Below are positions 10,740 through 24,126 of a DNA stretch of 64,000 bases, piece after piece; within the stretch, counting starts at the first letter, position 1, and each line of letters begins with the position of its first letter. The stretch covers positions 56,563,437 to 56,627,436 of the forward strand of contig JALGQZ010000001.1 in assembly GCA_023105745.1 (NCBI GenBank), read 5' to 3'. This DNA comes from Austropuccinia psidii. Taxonomy: Eukaryota > Basidiomycota > Pucciniomycetes > Pucciniales > Sphaerophragmiaceae. Made by a program: the position numbers and the translations under genes. Below the pieces are notes generated by a model, which made no database searches, was not told where the DNA came from, and saw only the letters and a program-made list of their open reading frames with translations.

Positions 10740-13530
10740 CTTAGGTGAAATACCTTGCCACTCAATGCTCATACATATTCTAGTTTCTTTACACATAGAG
10801 ATAAAGTGGATTGGGCCATTGAGGGAGGTTCCATTAGTAATGTGTCACCATTGGATTGAGGTTATTAACATCCAAACCATGTATTCTGGAACACTATCAT
10901 GCATGGCTTAAACCTTATTCATGACATAAGTATATAACTCTATTGCATAATGGTTTGGAGTGGACCTAAAGTCTTGGTATTTGGTTTGAGTGCAGCAGGG
11001 CTTTTAATTTGTTGGAATGTGATTTGGAATGTCTTGCCTTTCTTGAAAAGGTGATGTGTATTTTGTGGGTAAATCCTTCATAAATATACCCTTATACAGA
11101 TATAGAACTCTGGGGAATTGTGATGCATCCATTGGCAGTTTGGATAATTTACAAAATGTGACAATGGGGAGGGGGCATGAAAGTGGTTTGGAAATGTTTA
11201 TGGAATCTGATTACCTATGTACAATGGGTACCCTCAGAGATCAAGGAAATATCACCTTATATGCTGGTGGGCCAAGCAGTGTGGTTTCCAACAAAAGAGG
11301 AAGAGCTCAAAAATAGGCCAGGTGAGTTCTCCTAAAAATTGTTTTATTAGACTTCCATCAGAGACTTGTTTCACACTATTCATAGAATTTTTCTATGATA
11401 AATTTGAAAGCTTTAAACTGAGATCACTCTATTTTATCATAATACTGAGCTTTTTTATCAATTTGAAAATAACACTTTAGTTTTTTTACCTCTTTTGTCA
11501 TCTTCTGACCCACATAAATCCTGTTCAGGTTCTGTTCATGACTCAGATAGTGAATATAGCATAGAACATGTTCAAACCCAGTCACCAATTAGTCCCAACA
11601 TTCCGCTCACAACCTCTATTGCATTCTCAATTCATGTATCAGGTATCAACATTTATGTGGGAATCGTGATGGCTCAAAATTCAAGCACTCTGTCAATACA
11701 AAATATTTCCATCACTCCAATTCCCATGAATCCCGCTAATACACAAATGAATGTGTCTGAGGGACCAGGAAGCACACCAGAAATTTCATCCAAGGCCAAT
11801 CCACATTCCAAATATCTATGTGACTTCCTCCTTAATTTGGTGGAGTCCCAGGAAACCTTTGGGAGAAGTAAACAGCCATCCCTCAATATTCCATCAGGAT
11901 CTAAGGCTCATGGGCAATGAAAAAGACCATTGTAAAATGTTACTTGGAGTGGTCTTTTGGAGGGAAATTTAGGATTAATAATTCATCAAAGTAAGTCATT
12001 TTGATTTTGGAGTATAAAATTTTTCACAATCTGATATATTTGTTTCATTGGTTAGATATGGCACCTAAAGGCAAGACAGTCCAATCTCAGGAGCCAATTG
12101 AAGTTTGTGATTATGACCAGTCTTTAATGATTGTTTGATGTTTTAACTGATTATTTGCGTGTCAGCTGTTGAAATTTATGCGTCTTTTCCTCTGGTCCAT
12201 AAAGAAAAAGTCACTGGATGTCATCATCCATATGCCTCCAAAGCAAGAATGGGTAATGCAAGTTCATCAAGAGAGAAAATTGTCACTGATGAGGATGAGA
12301 AAATGTCTCTGACTCAAAGTGAAACAAATGGTGAACAAAGGAGAAAAAATTTCACCACACATGAGGAGGGAACTCAGGCAAATAGTGAGTTCACCCACCC
12401 CCAAATTCCTATTGCCCAGAGTATCCTCCAGCAATTGAAGATGAGACAGCAAAGGAACCAGGCTTGCAAAGCTCACAATGTGGAAAAATGTGCAAGCCAT
12501 ATGGAGGAACAAAGATGGCTCAAAGCAGAACTTCCTGATAATGTCCATGGGATGAGATCAGCTGTACACACCCATTTTCTGTTCCTACTCAAAGTGAGGA
12601 ATAAGGATTTTTCCTCACTACCAGAACCACCCAGCACAGAAGAGCTTGAAATTTCAATTCAAGTTGATAGTCATCTGGGATATGCCCCCAAAGATGTTTT
12701 CAATGAGCCATCAACACAGGTTTAGTCTCAGGTATTCTAAAGCTACTGAAAAAATGAGCTCCACAAGTTAGGAATAAAGAAATTGACTTGGTACTGGGAG
12801 ATCTAGTTGCAACATCTGCTCAAGAATTTTATGTCTATGTTTTTTTACCACACCTTCCAACTTGCACTTTTCACCACCAAGTATCATCATTACTGTTGGA
12901 ACAAGGATCATAATAACTACAGGTTTGTATTGGCTTTAATGGAGCAATATTTCACTTATTTGAAAAGAGAACGGAATTAAATTTAAAAGGATGCGGAGTA
13001 TTTGATAAGAAAGAAGGAGAATCAAAAGCTCACAAATATTTCTCAAAGGGTTAGTCATATGATATTATTCATCATTATGAAGTAATTTTGATGATAATCA
13101 AATTGATTATGTGCAGACCTGTGAGCACCATTGTGAATGGTGTGATATGGCTAAATTTTCCATTCTAGCATCACAATTCAATGACCCTTGGGTATGCTCA
13201 GATCCTGAGGAGATAGTGGGAAATGGACATCAAGTTTACTTTGGAGTAGGATTATGCTGGTGCTCATGCTTATTTGATGAGTTGGTATTAAAAATTGAGA
13301 GAGACGTAGAGTCTTGTAATCAGATTAAAAAAAGGGTAAGCAACTATTGATAGATTACCACAGACTTTCTGAATAGGTGATGGTGATATTACTGAAGGGC
13401 TATGTTGTCAGGTATTTCATCACTATTGGCTCAAATTTTGTAGTAAGATGCAGAGTCTCGCCCTCCAAGATACTTGGAATTCCAGTTATTATTGCAAATG
13501 GGGATGCTCTGCAATAAGTGAGTGAAATTA
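10740..13530 (+). pseudogene. Unrecognised multi-exon, Cys/His-rich gene relic
   Basis: I do not recognise this gene. Plus-strand open pieces with plausible splice edges follow one another. About 11170-11321 is tryptophan-rich (peptide YVQWVPSEIKEISPYMLVGQ) and ends in GTGAGT at 11322. Then come 11486-11920 and 12159-12725, hydrophilic and Ser/Glu-rich. 13111-13337 has CEHHCEWC, CWCSC and two more Cys, with a donor GTAAGC at 13338. A further piece after the CAG near 13411 has YYCKWGC. The Cys/His clusters suggest a metal-binding protein. It lies between a Plavaka relic and a SNF2 relic on the opposite strand, so it may be transposon cargo. Exon joins are guesses. Confidence 0.35.
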
Positions 13531-13859
13531 ATCAACTGCACAGCTACCAATTAAGGTCTTTTAAATAGTTTGTGTGGGTATAATACAATCTGCTTGTTCT
13601 TTCTTAAATGCACAACAACCTGATGAATTAATAATAATATAAACAATATGGTTTTGCATGTACTGTACTATGGTGTCCCTTATCAAGATTTTTCTATTGC
13701 TCATTTTTAGTGAGGAAATATTGAAGAAGTCCAATACAGCTCATGGCATTCATAATCGTGGACCTGGGATGGGGTGAAAAGGAGTTATCAACTTTTTCAA
13801 ACACAAAGTAGATAATATCAGGAAGGCTCATACAGATAGTCAATTTTCTGCTTCTTGGA

Positions 13860-16045
13860 CCTATTTCTAATTGTACAAGGTAATTCCCATAAAGAAAGAT
13901 TTCAGAATAGTAATATGATCAGCAACACAGATGAGTTTGAAAGGTACCTTCCACATGTTGGCCTCAACTGAATGAGCAGTGATATAGTGTATAACATTCA
14001 CATCTTGTTTTTGGCCAATAAAATGGAGTCAATCAACAGCCTCAGCCTCAATGGTTGGGTTCCAATTGGGTTCCTGGAAAGGTGGATTTCAGAGTTGGAA
14101 TATTTGGGTAGAATTTTGAGGGTCCCCTCACCATGAAATAGAAAATATTAGCACAAGTTATGTTGAGGCCTGTTCCAGCTGTGGCAATTGATGAAATGAG
14201 TACTTCAAATTCAGGATTATTGAAGAAGTTCTTCAGGGCCTTCTCCTTTATTCTTGATTTAATTGTTCCATCAGCTCATGCTGAAAGGATAGAGTAATGG
14301 GCAAGTACAATACCAATTCTACCCAAAAAAGGTGGTCAAATGGATTTAATTGGTAATGGATTGATATTATAATTTACTCACAAATCAAGAAATTTGGTCC
14401 ATTTTGAGTAAACCACCAATTTGGATGGACCACACTTTGATTTTTTTTCTTAAGTAAGCTTTTTAGGAAGTGTTCAATTTTACTACTCATCATGCATGTT
14501 TCCACATCCACAATATTCTGGGTGATTTTTTAGTTATGCTGAGTTCTCCTACCCTCATGGTCTTCCCAATCTGTATCTTCCATTATGTTAAGCATTATAT
14601 TATGGCCACAACATATATGCAGCCTATTAATAATTCTGAAAAATTCTCCTAGTCTTTTTCTTTTTGATGATAGGAATTCTTTGCATAATGCCAAATATTC
14701 TTGCTGCATTGTTGGGTTAAGTGGGAGAAGTTAATAGTTATTACTAATAGTGTGGAGGTATTTGAGATGTGTGGTTTTGGTGAGGCACAAGCCCAAATGG
14801 TGCTATTCCAAATGCAAAATATCATTTCTAACTTTGGAAAGGCTATTCAGGATGAAAGGTGGCCAATTGTCTTGATCTGAGCTCTGGGGTTGGGTGATGA
14901 ATGATATCATGCCCAAAAGGTCATGAATGGTGTTGTTAATCTGTGGGCCTATTAAATATATTTTACGGGATGATTGGAGGCCATAAATGGCATGATGAGT
15001 GGCAATGTACTGAGAGAAAATATATCTATAAGATGGGGGAAGAGGTATTGGATATAATAGCTAATTTGATTTATTAAAAGATGAGACACTCACTGTGCTT
15101 CATCCAAAATTATACAATGCCAATTGATTTTAAAAATGAATGATGTAGAGGTATTTTTTTGTTTAAATTTTTGGGTGATACTATTTTAAGAAGTGATCAC
15201 AATATCACATTGTAAGATTTCAGCCTTGGATAATGAGTTATGAGTTGGGTCATGGTAGATGTTGGCTTGCAGTGCTCCTGCTTGAGCATGCTTGGATATT
15301 TCTGATTGCCAGTTGGTGATTAAGCAAGGTGGGTGTGGAACAGTGGGGTTTTGTAATTAGAAGCTGCTTGGAGGTACCAATTAGTGCAATAGCCTGAATG
15401 TTTTTACCTGATCCCATATCATCCGCAAGCAGTCCACCAAGAGGGGTATTTTTCAAAAGTGATTCAAATGAGCTGACCACTTTGTTTGTAATTATGTGCC
15501 TGTCATTACAAGTGGATCCAGGGGGTGAGGTGGCCCAAAGGTTATGGGAAGATTGTCCATTGGGGATTTCTTGATTCCAGAGAAAAGCTAATCCCATTTT
15601 TTGATGAGGGAGGAGGGGGTATTAATAATGGAATGGGGTGGGGTCATCATGGGAAGGTCTTATCCACTGATTAATTGTATCAGTTTTGCTTGGATGACAA
15701 AGAAAATAAAGCTGGATACAAGGGTGGAGTTAAGTTTGAAGTGGGAGATTTGGGAGTAAAATTCTGAAATGGACTATGAGAATTAAAGTCATATTCTTTA
15801 GGCATTTTAAGCTTGAAGTCTTGTTTTCTAAAACTTTTAATTGTGAGTAGAATTTTTGGATACCATGTGAAGAACATCAAAGCTAGATTAGGTTTTTGAG
15901 ATGAGGAAGAATCATGCTGATCAGTCTTAAATACTCTCTCAACAAATAATTTTTGAATAGGATTGAATTGGCAATTTTCAATCCATGCCCCACCAGAACC
16001 ACAGTGCATGAAATTTTGTGGTGCCCCAAGGAATGGTATCAACAT
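13860..16045 (-). pseudogene. SNF2-family helicase-like ATPase relic
   Basis: The minus strand shows SNF2 motifs in order but in broken frames. The N-terminal lead is near 16045. Motif I is at about 15400 (GGLLADDMGSGKNIQ; the usual GLGKT is altered to GSGKN). Motif II is at about 15090 (KINWHCIILDEAQ, where DEAH is expected), followed at once by a GTGAGT donor. Motif III-region residues (FITQPQSSDQDNWPPF) are at about 14850, motif V (LISSIATAGTGLNITCAN) at about 14170, and motif VI (EAEAVD-stop-LHFIGQ) at about 14030, with TGA in place of the expected Arg. SNF2 proteins are DNA translocases that remodel chromatin. The many stops and altered active-site residues make this a pseudogene. Confidence 0.8.
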
Positions 16046-16399
16046 GTTGGAAAAAGTTTCAGGGAGAGAGGGAGAGAGCCAATAGTATGCTGGTTATTGG
16101 GGAGATATCAAAATATGTTGTGTCTATTATGCCATAGGATAATACTAGAATCTAAGTGGGAATTATCAGTATGTAAGGCTATATCACTATTTATTTCAAT
16201 ACAAATATTAACCATCCCAATGAAAAGTGGTTGTGAAGGGGTTGACATTATGGCTATTATGAATTTTTTGGGGAAAGTTGGAAATAATATGATCAGGAAG
16301 GTTTAGCTAAAGGGAATGAAGAGCAAAAAGCATAAGTGGAGGAGATTGTATGAGAGGCAGCAATGGGCCTAAAAGGGCATGGCCCGTGGTTACGTGGAT

Positions 16400-17200
16400 G
16401 GTGTTTTGGAACATGGGCCTCTTGGATTTATAATTTTCATATCCAATTTGGGGCATATATCAAGGCAAGGTAGCAAGAATATATATATTTGTATTGGTTT
16501 TTAAAGAGGTAATGTACCTATAAGTTAATAAATTAAATAAAAGCAAAATTCCTAGAAATTTTGGAAGGGTAAAAGAAATTTGAGAAGAGCTTTCTTTTGA
16601 TCCAGTTCTGATGGATTTAGCTAAAAGGAAGTGGTGAAAATATCAAGAATATTTAGGAAATACTAAAGTCCTCTATGACTTCATTCAAATAAATTTTAAT
16701 GAGAGCTTATGAAGTAAAAGAGAGTTAGACATGGATCTAAAAATACACAATTTTTTCCATCAAATTGCCTTTAAAGTATTCATTTGCAAAGCTCAGGCAC
16801 TTTTGATACTTTTCCCAATAAAACATTGTGAAATTGAGAATAGTTAGTAAATTCATGTTAGTTGAACATTTTTAATTTGAATATATCTTTTTAACATGCA
16901 GTTTTAGATTCTAAAACTCACATAATATATTTTCTTGATTATTTCTCCTGATTATAGCAACTCCCAATCATCTAACAGGATTGTAGCCCAAAAAATCATG
17001 ACAAGCATCTTGATGCTAGTTTTTTACAATACAGATTCAAAGCAAAACTGAAAAATGTGACATAACTGTATAGAATTGTTTAATAATAATATTACACAGT
17101 AATTTACAAAGGCTTCTTTTACTTCATCCTTTCAAATTTTGAAAAAAATCTATGGGTATCTTTAAAGTCCAAATTGAAATATAGTTTCCTTTAAACTGAA
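16400..17200. other. Gene-free AT-rich stretch
   Basis: I see no supportable ORF, repeat or RNA gene here. Composition is AT-rich and CpG-poor up to about 17200, where CpG frequency rises. Confidence 0.5.
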
Positions 17201-17785
17201 TGCTTGTAAGCGCTTTTAATACGTCCTAGCAAGTTTTTATCACATCAATACTCGGACAGCAATTGTCATATTTTGGATCGTCTGAAGGCTTTTTCAAGGT
17301 GTTGATTTATTTTCTGAAAAAGCCACCTAACGGTTTCACTATTTTGGAGATAATCTAGAGTGAGTCTTAGAACTAGAAAGGCCATAAACAAGTAATGATC
17401 CAAAAAAGTCTAACTGTACTTTTTGAAAATCCACCCACTGAGAACCATGCGAAAAGAAATCACACATAGCGTGTTTGAGCTATAAAATCATAGGTATTGA
17501 CAACCAACTTATTCAGAGTTGGAATAAATATTGATCTTGAGGACCTTTGATATTTTGATAAATCATGATGATTGGAGCATATGACAAAATTTATAATAAA
17601 AAGAATTGGCAAGATATTTCGATTAGGAAGCTCCGAAGCGCCACAACGCCGATTGCACAGAAAATCCTGATATCGCACTCGATCGATTTTGGAAACAAGT
17701 CCGAGCGCTGCGAATGCTTCAATTAGTGTAAGTGGATTGTGAAACCTAACCCTACCCATTAGGTTTTTCCCAAACCCTCTGTGAA

Positions 17786-17845
17786 TATAAATTCATCCCC
17801 TTTGTCTCCCTTCTTGCCTCACCCACCCTCTCCCATTCCCATTCC
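17786..17845 (+). promoter_or_regulatory. Candidate core promoter of the CpG-island gene
   Basis: TATAAA at 17786-17791 is followed within about 10 bp by a long pyrimidine run (TTTGTCTCCCTTCTTGCCTC and on), a pattern common at fungal transcription starts. It lies about 1.15 kb upstream of the proposed ATG, so the 5' leader would be long and possibly spliced. Confidence 0.45.
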
Positions 17846-18937
17846 CTAAGCTTATCCATTGAAAATATCTTACTTTTTAGGCCAATAGAATCTTCTTGGG
17901 GAGCTCAAGAATACCAAGATTAGCAGAAAATTTATAGATTGAAGGGATTGAATTTCATCTTTATTTTATCAGTCTGTCAAAGCAAACAAATTTAAAGTCA
18001 TCTCCCTTCAAGAAAGCCTCTTCATCCACAATTTCATAACAAATCAATTTTTGACTTGGATTTAAGACTTGATCACCTTGGCCTGATTGGTTGGTCTATC
18101 GTCACCATCTCAACAGTCTCATTGTCTCATTCTGGACTCAGCCTCAATCATCACAACGGTACAGTCAAAAGTTCAAAACGGTCAGTTGATGAATAAAATC
18201 TTTTCAGCTAGCTTGTCCCATTGAAATCCTCCACTCGATTCCCAACTCGTCATCAGATCCAACTTATGATTTTATGCTCTTTCTTGATCTCATTGTTAAG
18301 ATCATTTGCTTGTGTTTGTAAAATTTTCCATTGGTTTGGTGATTCAGGTTAATTTGGTTGATTTTGATCTTTCTAAGGGTAAATTTCATTCATTTAAAGC
18401 TTAGTAAAACTTGTCATCTTAAAATACTGGATCATTTGCTCCTTTCAATCAAATGATGTCCCTTAATTATCCAATACCATTCAGAAACTTATCGATTAAT
18501 CTTTCCCTTTCATGGTGCTTATTGACCTGAAATTTATTTCCCTATTTCTTAACCCCTGTAGTCTGTTGTTTCCAGTGCTTTGTATTCTTCTCACCCCTCT
18601 TTGACTTGAGCTGGTTCAGTATCAATACCAAATCAAGGACTCGCTGACCTCTCCTTTTTTCGTCTCCAACATTAGATCTACCTTGAATTTATTTACTCAG
18701 AAATCTTGCGGCCATCTCGGGGTATTTGTCATCAATCACTGAGCTTTGAAGAAGACTGTCAACAACTGCTCAAATCAAATCAACCACTCATTCTTCATTC
18801 AATTCAGAATTCTCATCAGGCGTATTGATTTTGCGCTTGGATCAATTGTCCTTTTCTCTGATATTATCCCAATCCCTAACTCTATATTATTTTAAAGCAA
18901 CCATCCTAAACAATCGCCCCCGATTAGCCTGAGCATC

Positions 18938-20295
18938 ATGGTAGGTTTCAGCCTTTCTCATTTGATCCTCTCTTTTCCTCGTCCTCCCCATCCTTTGCCA
19001 CTTTTTTGCTTGAGCTTTAACACCACCTCCCCTGCCTCTTGCTTTAAGAGGGAACCACTGTCCCTACCCAAATTGCCACATACAGTGATCATGAAATTAT
19101 AAATTAATTCGCAGTATTTCCTTCATGTTCAACTTGATACAAACTCCTTAATGTCTTTCTTCACGGGTTTCTTGCTGCGTTGATTCTATCATATCATCGT
19201 CTTTTTTTTGCTTAATGACGAACGCTTGGTAGATAGGCTAATTGGCCGATATCTCTTTTTTATGCTCCTCAGTCCATTATCAGCCACGCTCCCCCTCTAG
19301 TGCCTTGCCATTCAGCCAGCTTTTCTGGCAAGACCGGCCAGACGGGCGCTGCTCATCTTCCCAGTTCGAGAACTACCTCATTTCAGTCTTCACTGCTTTC
19401 AATTTTGCCGGCACACAATTCAAGCGCAACAGCTCTCACTTTTGTTCATCCTACCAACTTGGACCCGTCTGAGAATGTCTTATCTTCGTGTCTGCATTCC
19501 AACAGCTCAAAGAATCCATTATCCACTTCATTGCAGCCAAATGGCTCATGCAAGCGACGAAAGCTTCGAGGAACCGGAGCAGCTGAGACCTCATCGTCCT
19601 CCCAATCCAGCTCCCCATCGTCACCCCCTACTCAGTTTGCCCTGCGTTCCCACGTTAAAAAACAAGGCCTCTACGACATCCGACCTCATTTAGCTGATGG
19701 TAGACTGGGTTCAGAAGCCGAAGACAACAACCAATCTCACCCAATGCCTTTTCAACGTCTCATCCTCAAAGCCAATGCACCACCCTTACCGCCTAAGATT
19801 CCTTTGGACCACCTTATTGAGCCCTGTCTATGGTCCGAATCACACCAACCCTCTATACAACGGCCTGACGCGACTCCTCGCGGTAGGGCCCTTGACAGTT
19901 ATACCTGCATTCGAACAAAAGTCAATCGATTTTCAGTGCCAGTCTCGTCGAAGCCAGCACTACACTTTTCAAAGACACTTCAAAAATTGGTCCGGTCCCA
20001 AGGCATTTCTAATACAACAGCGATGAACGCAGACTTATCGATAGAAATCAAGAGATCTGAGGAGCGAAACAAATGGTGGCATTGGTCAACCAATTGTCCT
20101 GACACAGGTGATGGAAACAAGTCGTCACATAAAGCCCCATTGCAGTGCCAAAACCTTGAGGGACAATCTGGAGAGCTATCGTGTGCAAGTGAGATTGTCA
20201 CTAGAAAGTTGAGTGTGAACGCATGGGAAGAACAAAAATTTTATTGCTCGGAAAAATCAGCTCTGAAAAGACCCAGAAGTCGAATTTTATCTTGA
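18938..20295 (+). CDS. Putative host gene, serine/proline-rich protein of unknown function
   Basis: I do not recognise the family. An open frame covers 19273-20295. An ATG at 18938-18940 followed directly by GTAGGT (18941) can join in frame to the CAG that ends at 19272, giving a 332-bp intron and a 341-residue product beginning MSII. The intron end has a CTAAT branch-like motif and a T-rich tract. The protein is low in recognisable domains. It has a long Ser/Pro-rich stretch, a basic patch (KRRKLRG) and a basic C-terminus (KRPRSRI), which could be nuclear signals. Unlike the flanking transposons, this DNA keeps many CpG dinucleotides, as expected of host sequence not subject to methylation and decay. 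It could continue into unseen exons or be a pseudogene. Confidence 0.45.
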
Positions 20296-23200
20296 GCATG
20301 TGTAGAAGGCGTCTATAATTCATGATATCTCTGTTACAAGTTGAAAAGGTACAAAAATTTGCCAAAAAAGATGTTGTATTTAAGCGCAATTTTTTCACCT
20401 TGGCACCAGCTTAAAAATGTAACAGTTTAAAGAAACAGAGAAAAAGTAGTGACGCCCAGATGTTTGTGCCAACTTGGTTTGTACTATTTTCGACAAGGGA
20501 AACGTTGAAATTATACTTCCCCGCTCAAAAAAAGAGGTAAAATACTACAAAATAAAATTCCTCCAAACTGTTCCCACAAACTCAATAAAGAAAATTGTGT
20601 TAGACCATATTATAATCATGAGTGACCTTCAACTCACACTTACACATACAGATATTTACAGCCTGCTCACGATGGAATGATAGCCTATTGCGGCATTCCG
20701 CTCTAAAAAAAAGATTAGGAAAAGCTCACACGTTAAAAAGTTAGGAGAGAAATGCGGCTTGAATTTGAGAATAATTTTTGAAAATGCATTAAGAGGTTCT
20801 CGGCCAATGTTATTTGTATGAAGTGATTTGACTTCCTGGTTTTTCATTATTGTCAAAGCTAACTGACTTGGCTTCAAATGGTCTAGTCATCCAATTAGTA
20901 GCTCTGGCCAGTCTCAAAAGCTAAACAATACAATTATAAACGTGTTTTTTTTATATTCTGAACAATCAAAACACTAAAAATATGCCTAAAACGTTAAGCA
21001 TAGCTCATAAATATGTTCTCACCCAGAGGTAAATATTACCTTCTAAGTTCATGTAATCTCTTTAATGTAGAAAATTTTATACAAAGAGTAAATTCATTAT
21101 AAAATTTGGTGCTACTACTATTGAAACAAAACATATGAAAAGATGATTGACTTTCCTTGAAATAAACTTTTTAAAAAACTCAACATATATTTCATGATAA
21201 CCAAAATCCTTGTATGAACGTTTAAATTACAAATGAACGTAGTCATGGATACCTATCACTCAATGAAATGTTTTCTGTTCCCAAATCTCATTCCAATATG
21301 CATTTGAAACTATGAAAAAAACCAATGAAACCCACTCTAATAATGCCAAAAGAGCTATTTGCCCATGAATTATGACTTGTGATTATTAAAGTCTTTAAAG
21401 AGAGTATTTGAAACAAATCGCAAACTGAAAAATGAGAATTTATGTGTCCAAATTGAGAGTGGTCCTTGGATTACTTTGATGCAATGTTCTAAGGGTTTTT
21501 ATTCACAAATAAAACAACTATAAACAGTGAAAGACAACTATATTAATTTGTGAAACTCATCATTTCATGATGGATTGAACTTATCTTAGAAAAATTCAGA
21601 CAAAAAAGATATGAAAATATAAATTTAATAGATGATATGTATCTGAAAATACTTCTAGCTTAAAATTTAAATTTTTGTTCTGTTTCTATATTATATATTT
21701 TTTCAAAATTGAGGTGAACATAAAATTATACAACAGAAAAAAAATAATAGAAAAAACTGAATCCATTTTTTTTTTTGGTGTGTGAAAAATTATAGCTGAA
21801 AGATAAATCAAATTATTCCTTCCATACCTAATATTCAAGTTATGGATATGAAAATTTTATTAAAAATCAATTACTTTTGATATTCTGAAAATTTATATAT
21901 AAGCTGAAATTATTGAAAAATATTAATTTCAAGAGTTTTTATAAAAAAAAAAAACATTTTTCCAAATCTTATTGCTTTAAAATTTATTCAAATAAAAATA
22001 TTATTATCTATTTTTATTGCATTTAAAACAATAAAACTTTCTCCAAAAGTATTCTAAAGGAGATCTTTAAGGATCAAAAAGTGATTTCTTCAAGTTCAAT
22101 TTTAATGGGAATTAATTCAGAAGAGAAATTCAAACAATTTATATGAGAACAGAGCTTTTAAAATTAATAGCATATAGAAAGCATACCCAAGAGTGACCAG
22201 AGTGAATTTGGAAACAAAGTTACAAAGTTAATGGTGATAATAGATTTTTTCGTTTAATTTTGGGGTGGTTCAAGGGTAAAGAAGATTATAAAGAGCCTAA
22301 AACAAGGATTTTAGTTGTTTTACAAATTTTTAGAATTTTAAAAATTATTTCAAAAGGGTTTCTTGAATAGTTTCTTGATTATATTGAAAGTTTATAAAGT
22401 AATTATGAAAGGAAGAAATTCTTACAGGAAAAGGAAAGATGGGTCAAAAAAGAAATCATTTTATAGCCTCCATTTTCCTTCCTCTGAAGGTAAAAATTTC
22501 TCTCACCAGTTATGAAAAAAATATTGACAACAGAAAACCCAATTACAATATAATTGATTCCTGGTTTGTACCAAAAAGAGCTGTTTTTAGACCTTTTAGT
22601 CCCCCATAAACCAGAAATTACTACAGTAATGCTTTTCTTTGGATCTTCAGAACATGTAAAAATGTGTGTAGTTACCTTTTAAGACATTTGAAACTCCTCT
22701 GGTGAAGTTTTTTTCAACTAAAGGGTAGTCTTACTCTCTTGGTAACACTGTAACTAAATTCAAGGCCAAAAATGATGATCATTTGCATGAATGTTGACAT
22801 CCCAATCATCTCAGAAAATAATTCTGGATGAGTCTTCCATGCATGGACCTATTACTAATGTCCCCCCAAAAGACAATCTTTCCAACTTCCTTTATATAAC
22901 TCCTCCATAGGTATGGCACTTGAATTTTCACATGAGTAACTAAATTGAAAAATTGCAGTGCACAGCTGTGACTCTTAATTCCTCATTTGTAAGTTCAAGC
23001 TCAATTATTTAATAATTTCACACATTTTTGAACTCTAATTTAAAGTACTTCAATCTTCTATAGCTTCTTATTTACATACCAAACCTCATTTTTAGCAAAA
23101 GAAGTGATGGTTAACACCACATGTAGCATGAAATAAATTAGATTTTGAATATTTTTGGATTTTTATACTGAAAAAATTGCTGTTAAAATTTCATTTTGAC

Positions 23201-24126
23201 TTGAATTTCAATTAAAATCCTATTGTTAAAAATTTGGTAATTTTTAAAATTTTTGTAAAAATTTGGTAATTTTTAAAATTTTTGTAAAAATTATCATTTT
23301 AAATTTTACTTATTATAAAATTTATTTTAATTTATTAATTATGATCAAATTTGTGGTTTTCTTGGCATTTAAAAATAACTTTAATACTCACTTAAGATCA
23401 TTCTGATATAAAATTCAATCCTCACAAAAAATCCTTTTTTGGATCTAATTTAAACTTGAATTCTTTGAGTAGAAACCTATCAAGGTAAATATATTAGAAA
23501 ACCCTATTTTTCAAGCTTGATCCCAATAATTTGATAATTAATATCATAAATCAGATCTTCAGAATTAATTAAGACATTATATTTGTATTCATTGATTGCT
23601 AAGTCCACAATTATTTTAGATTGCCATATCTTTATGTGTTGGTAAACATACATAAGCTTTTAGTAAAAACACGTAAGCAACAAATTTTTATAAAAAATTC
23701 TTCAGGCTCAATTTTGAGCCTTTTTTTAATTCTTTTTTGCCCTATTTTTTCCAACATGGGATATGAATATCCCCAAATTTTTTAATTTTTTTTTTTGTCA
23801 AATTTCTAAAATTTGGCCAATTTGACAAAATGGCATATTTTTTTTAAAAAAAATTCATTAAATATGTTCCCACTTATAAATTTCCATATTTTTCATTTAG
23901 AATGAAGAGTTAAATATGTACAATGAAAAACTAGAAGCCCATAATTTTGGGTAATTTGTTTGGAGGGTCAAGTAAAGGCACAAAAAGGGGTTTTTTCATG
24001 TTTGTAATATAACTATTTTAAAGTACACAAGTGCCACATGTTTGATAAAAGTGAGACTGAGGTGGGATTTATAAAATAAATAGGACTGAGGACGGTGATA
24101 AATGGCATAAATTGTATATACAAAAA
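20296..24126. other. Gene-free AT-rich stretch with decayed repeat
   Basis: No coding region is supported. CpG content falls after about 21000. The only recognisable piece is a decayed relative of the H LTR at 22030-22290. Confidence 0.5.
22030..22290 (+). repeat. Decayed fragment related to the LTR of element H
   Basis: Aligns with 36740-36990 in the same orientation. The clearest shared stretches are AGTGACCAGAGTGAATTTGG followed by AAACAAAG, and GATGGTTCAAGGGTAAA (GGTGGTTCAAGGGTAAA here). Surrounding bases align with many gaps, so the copy is old. Confidence 0.7.

Noticed and set aside
17460..17759. 99-codon minus-strand frame opposite the promoter region
   Set aside because: No recognisable domain; overlaps the proposed promoter and lacks support for expression.
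17735..17760. Telomere-like CCTAACCCTACCC
   Set aside because: A single short occurrence without tandem TTAGGG repeats; chance match.
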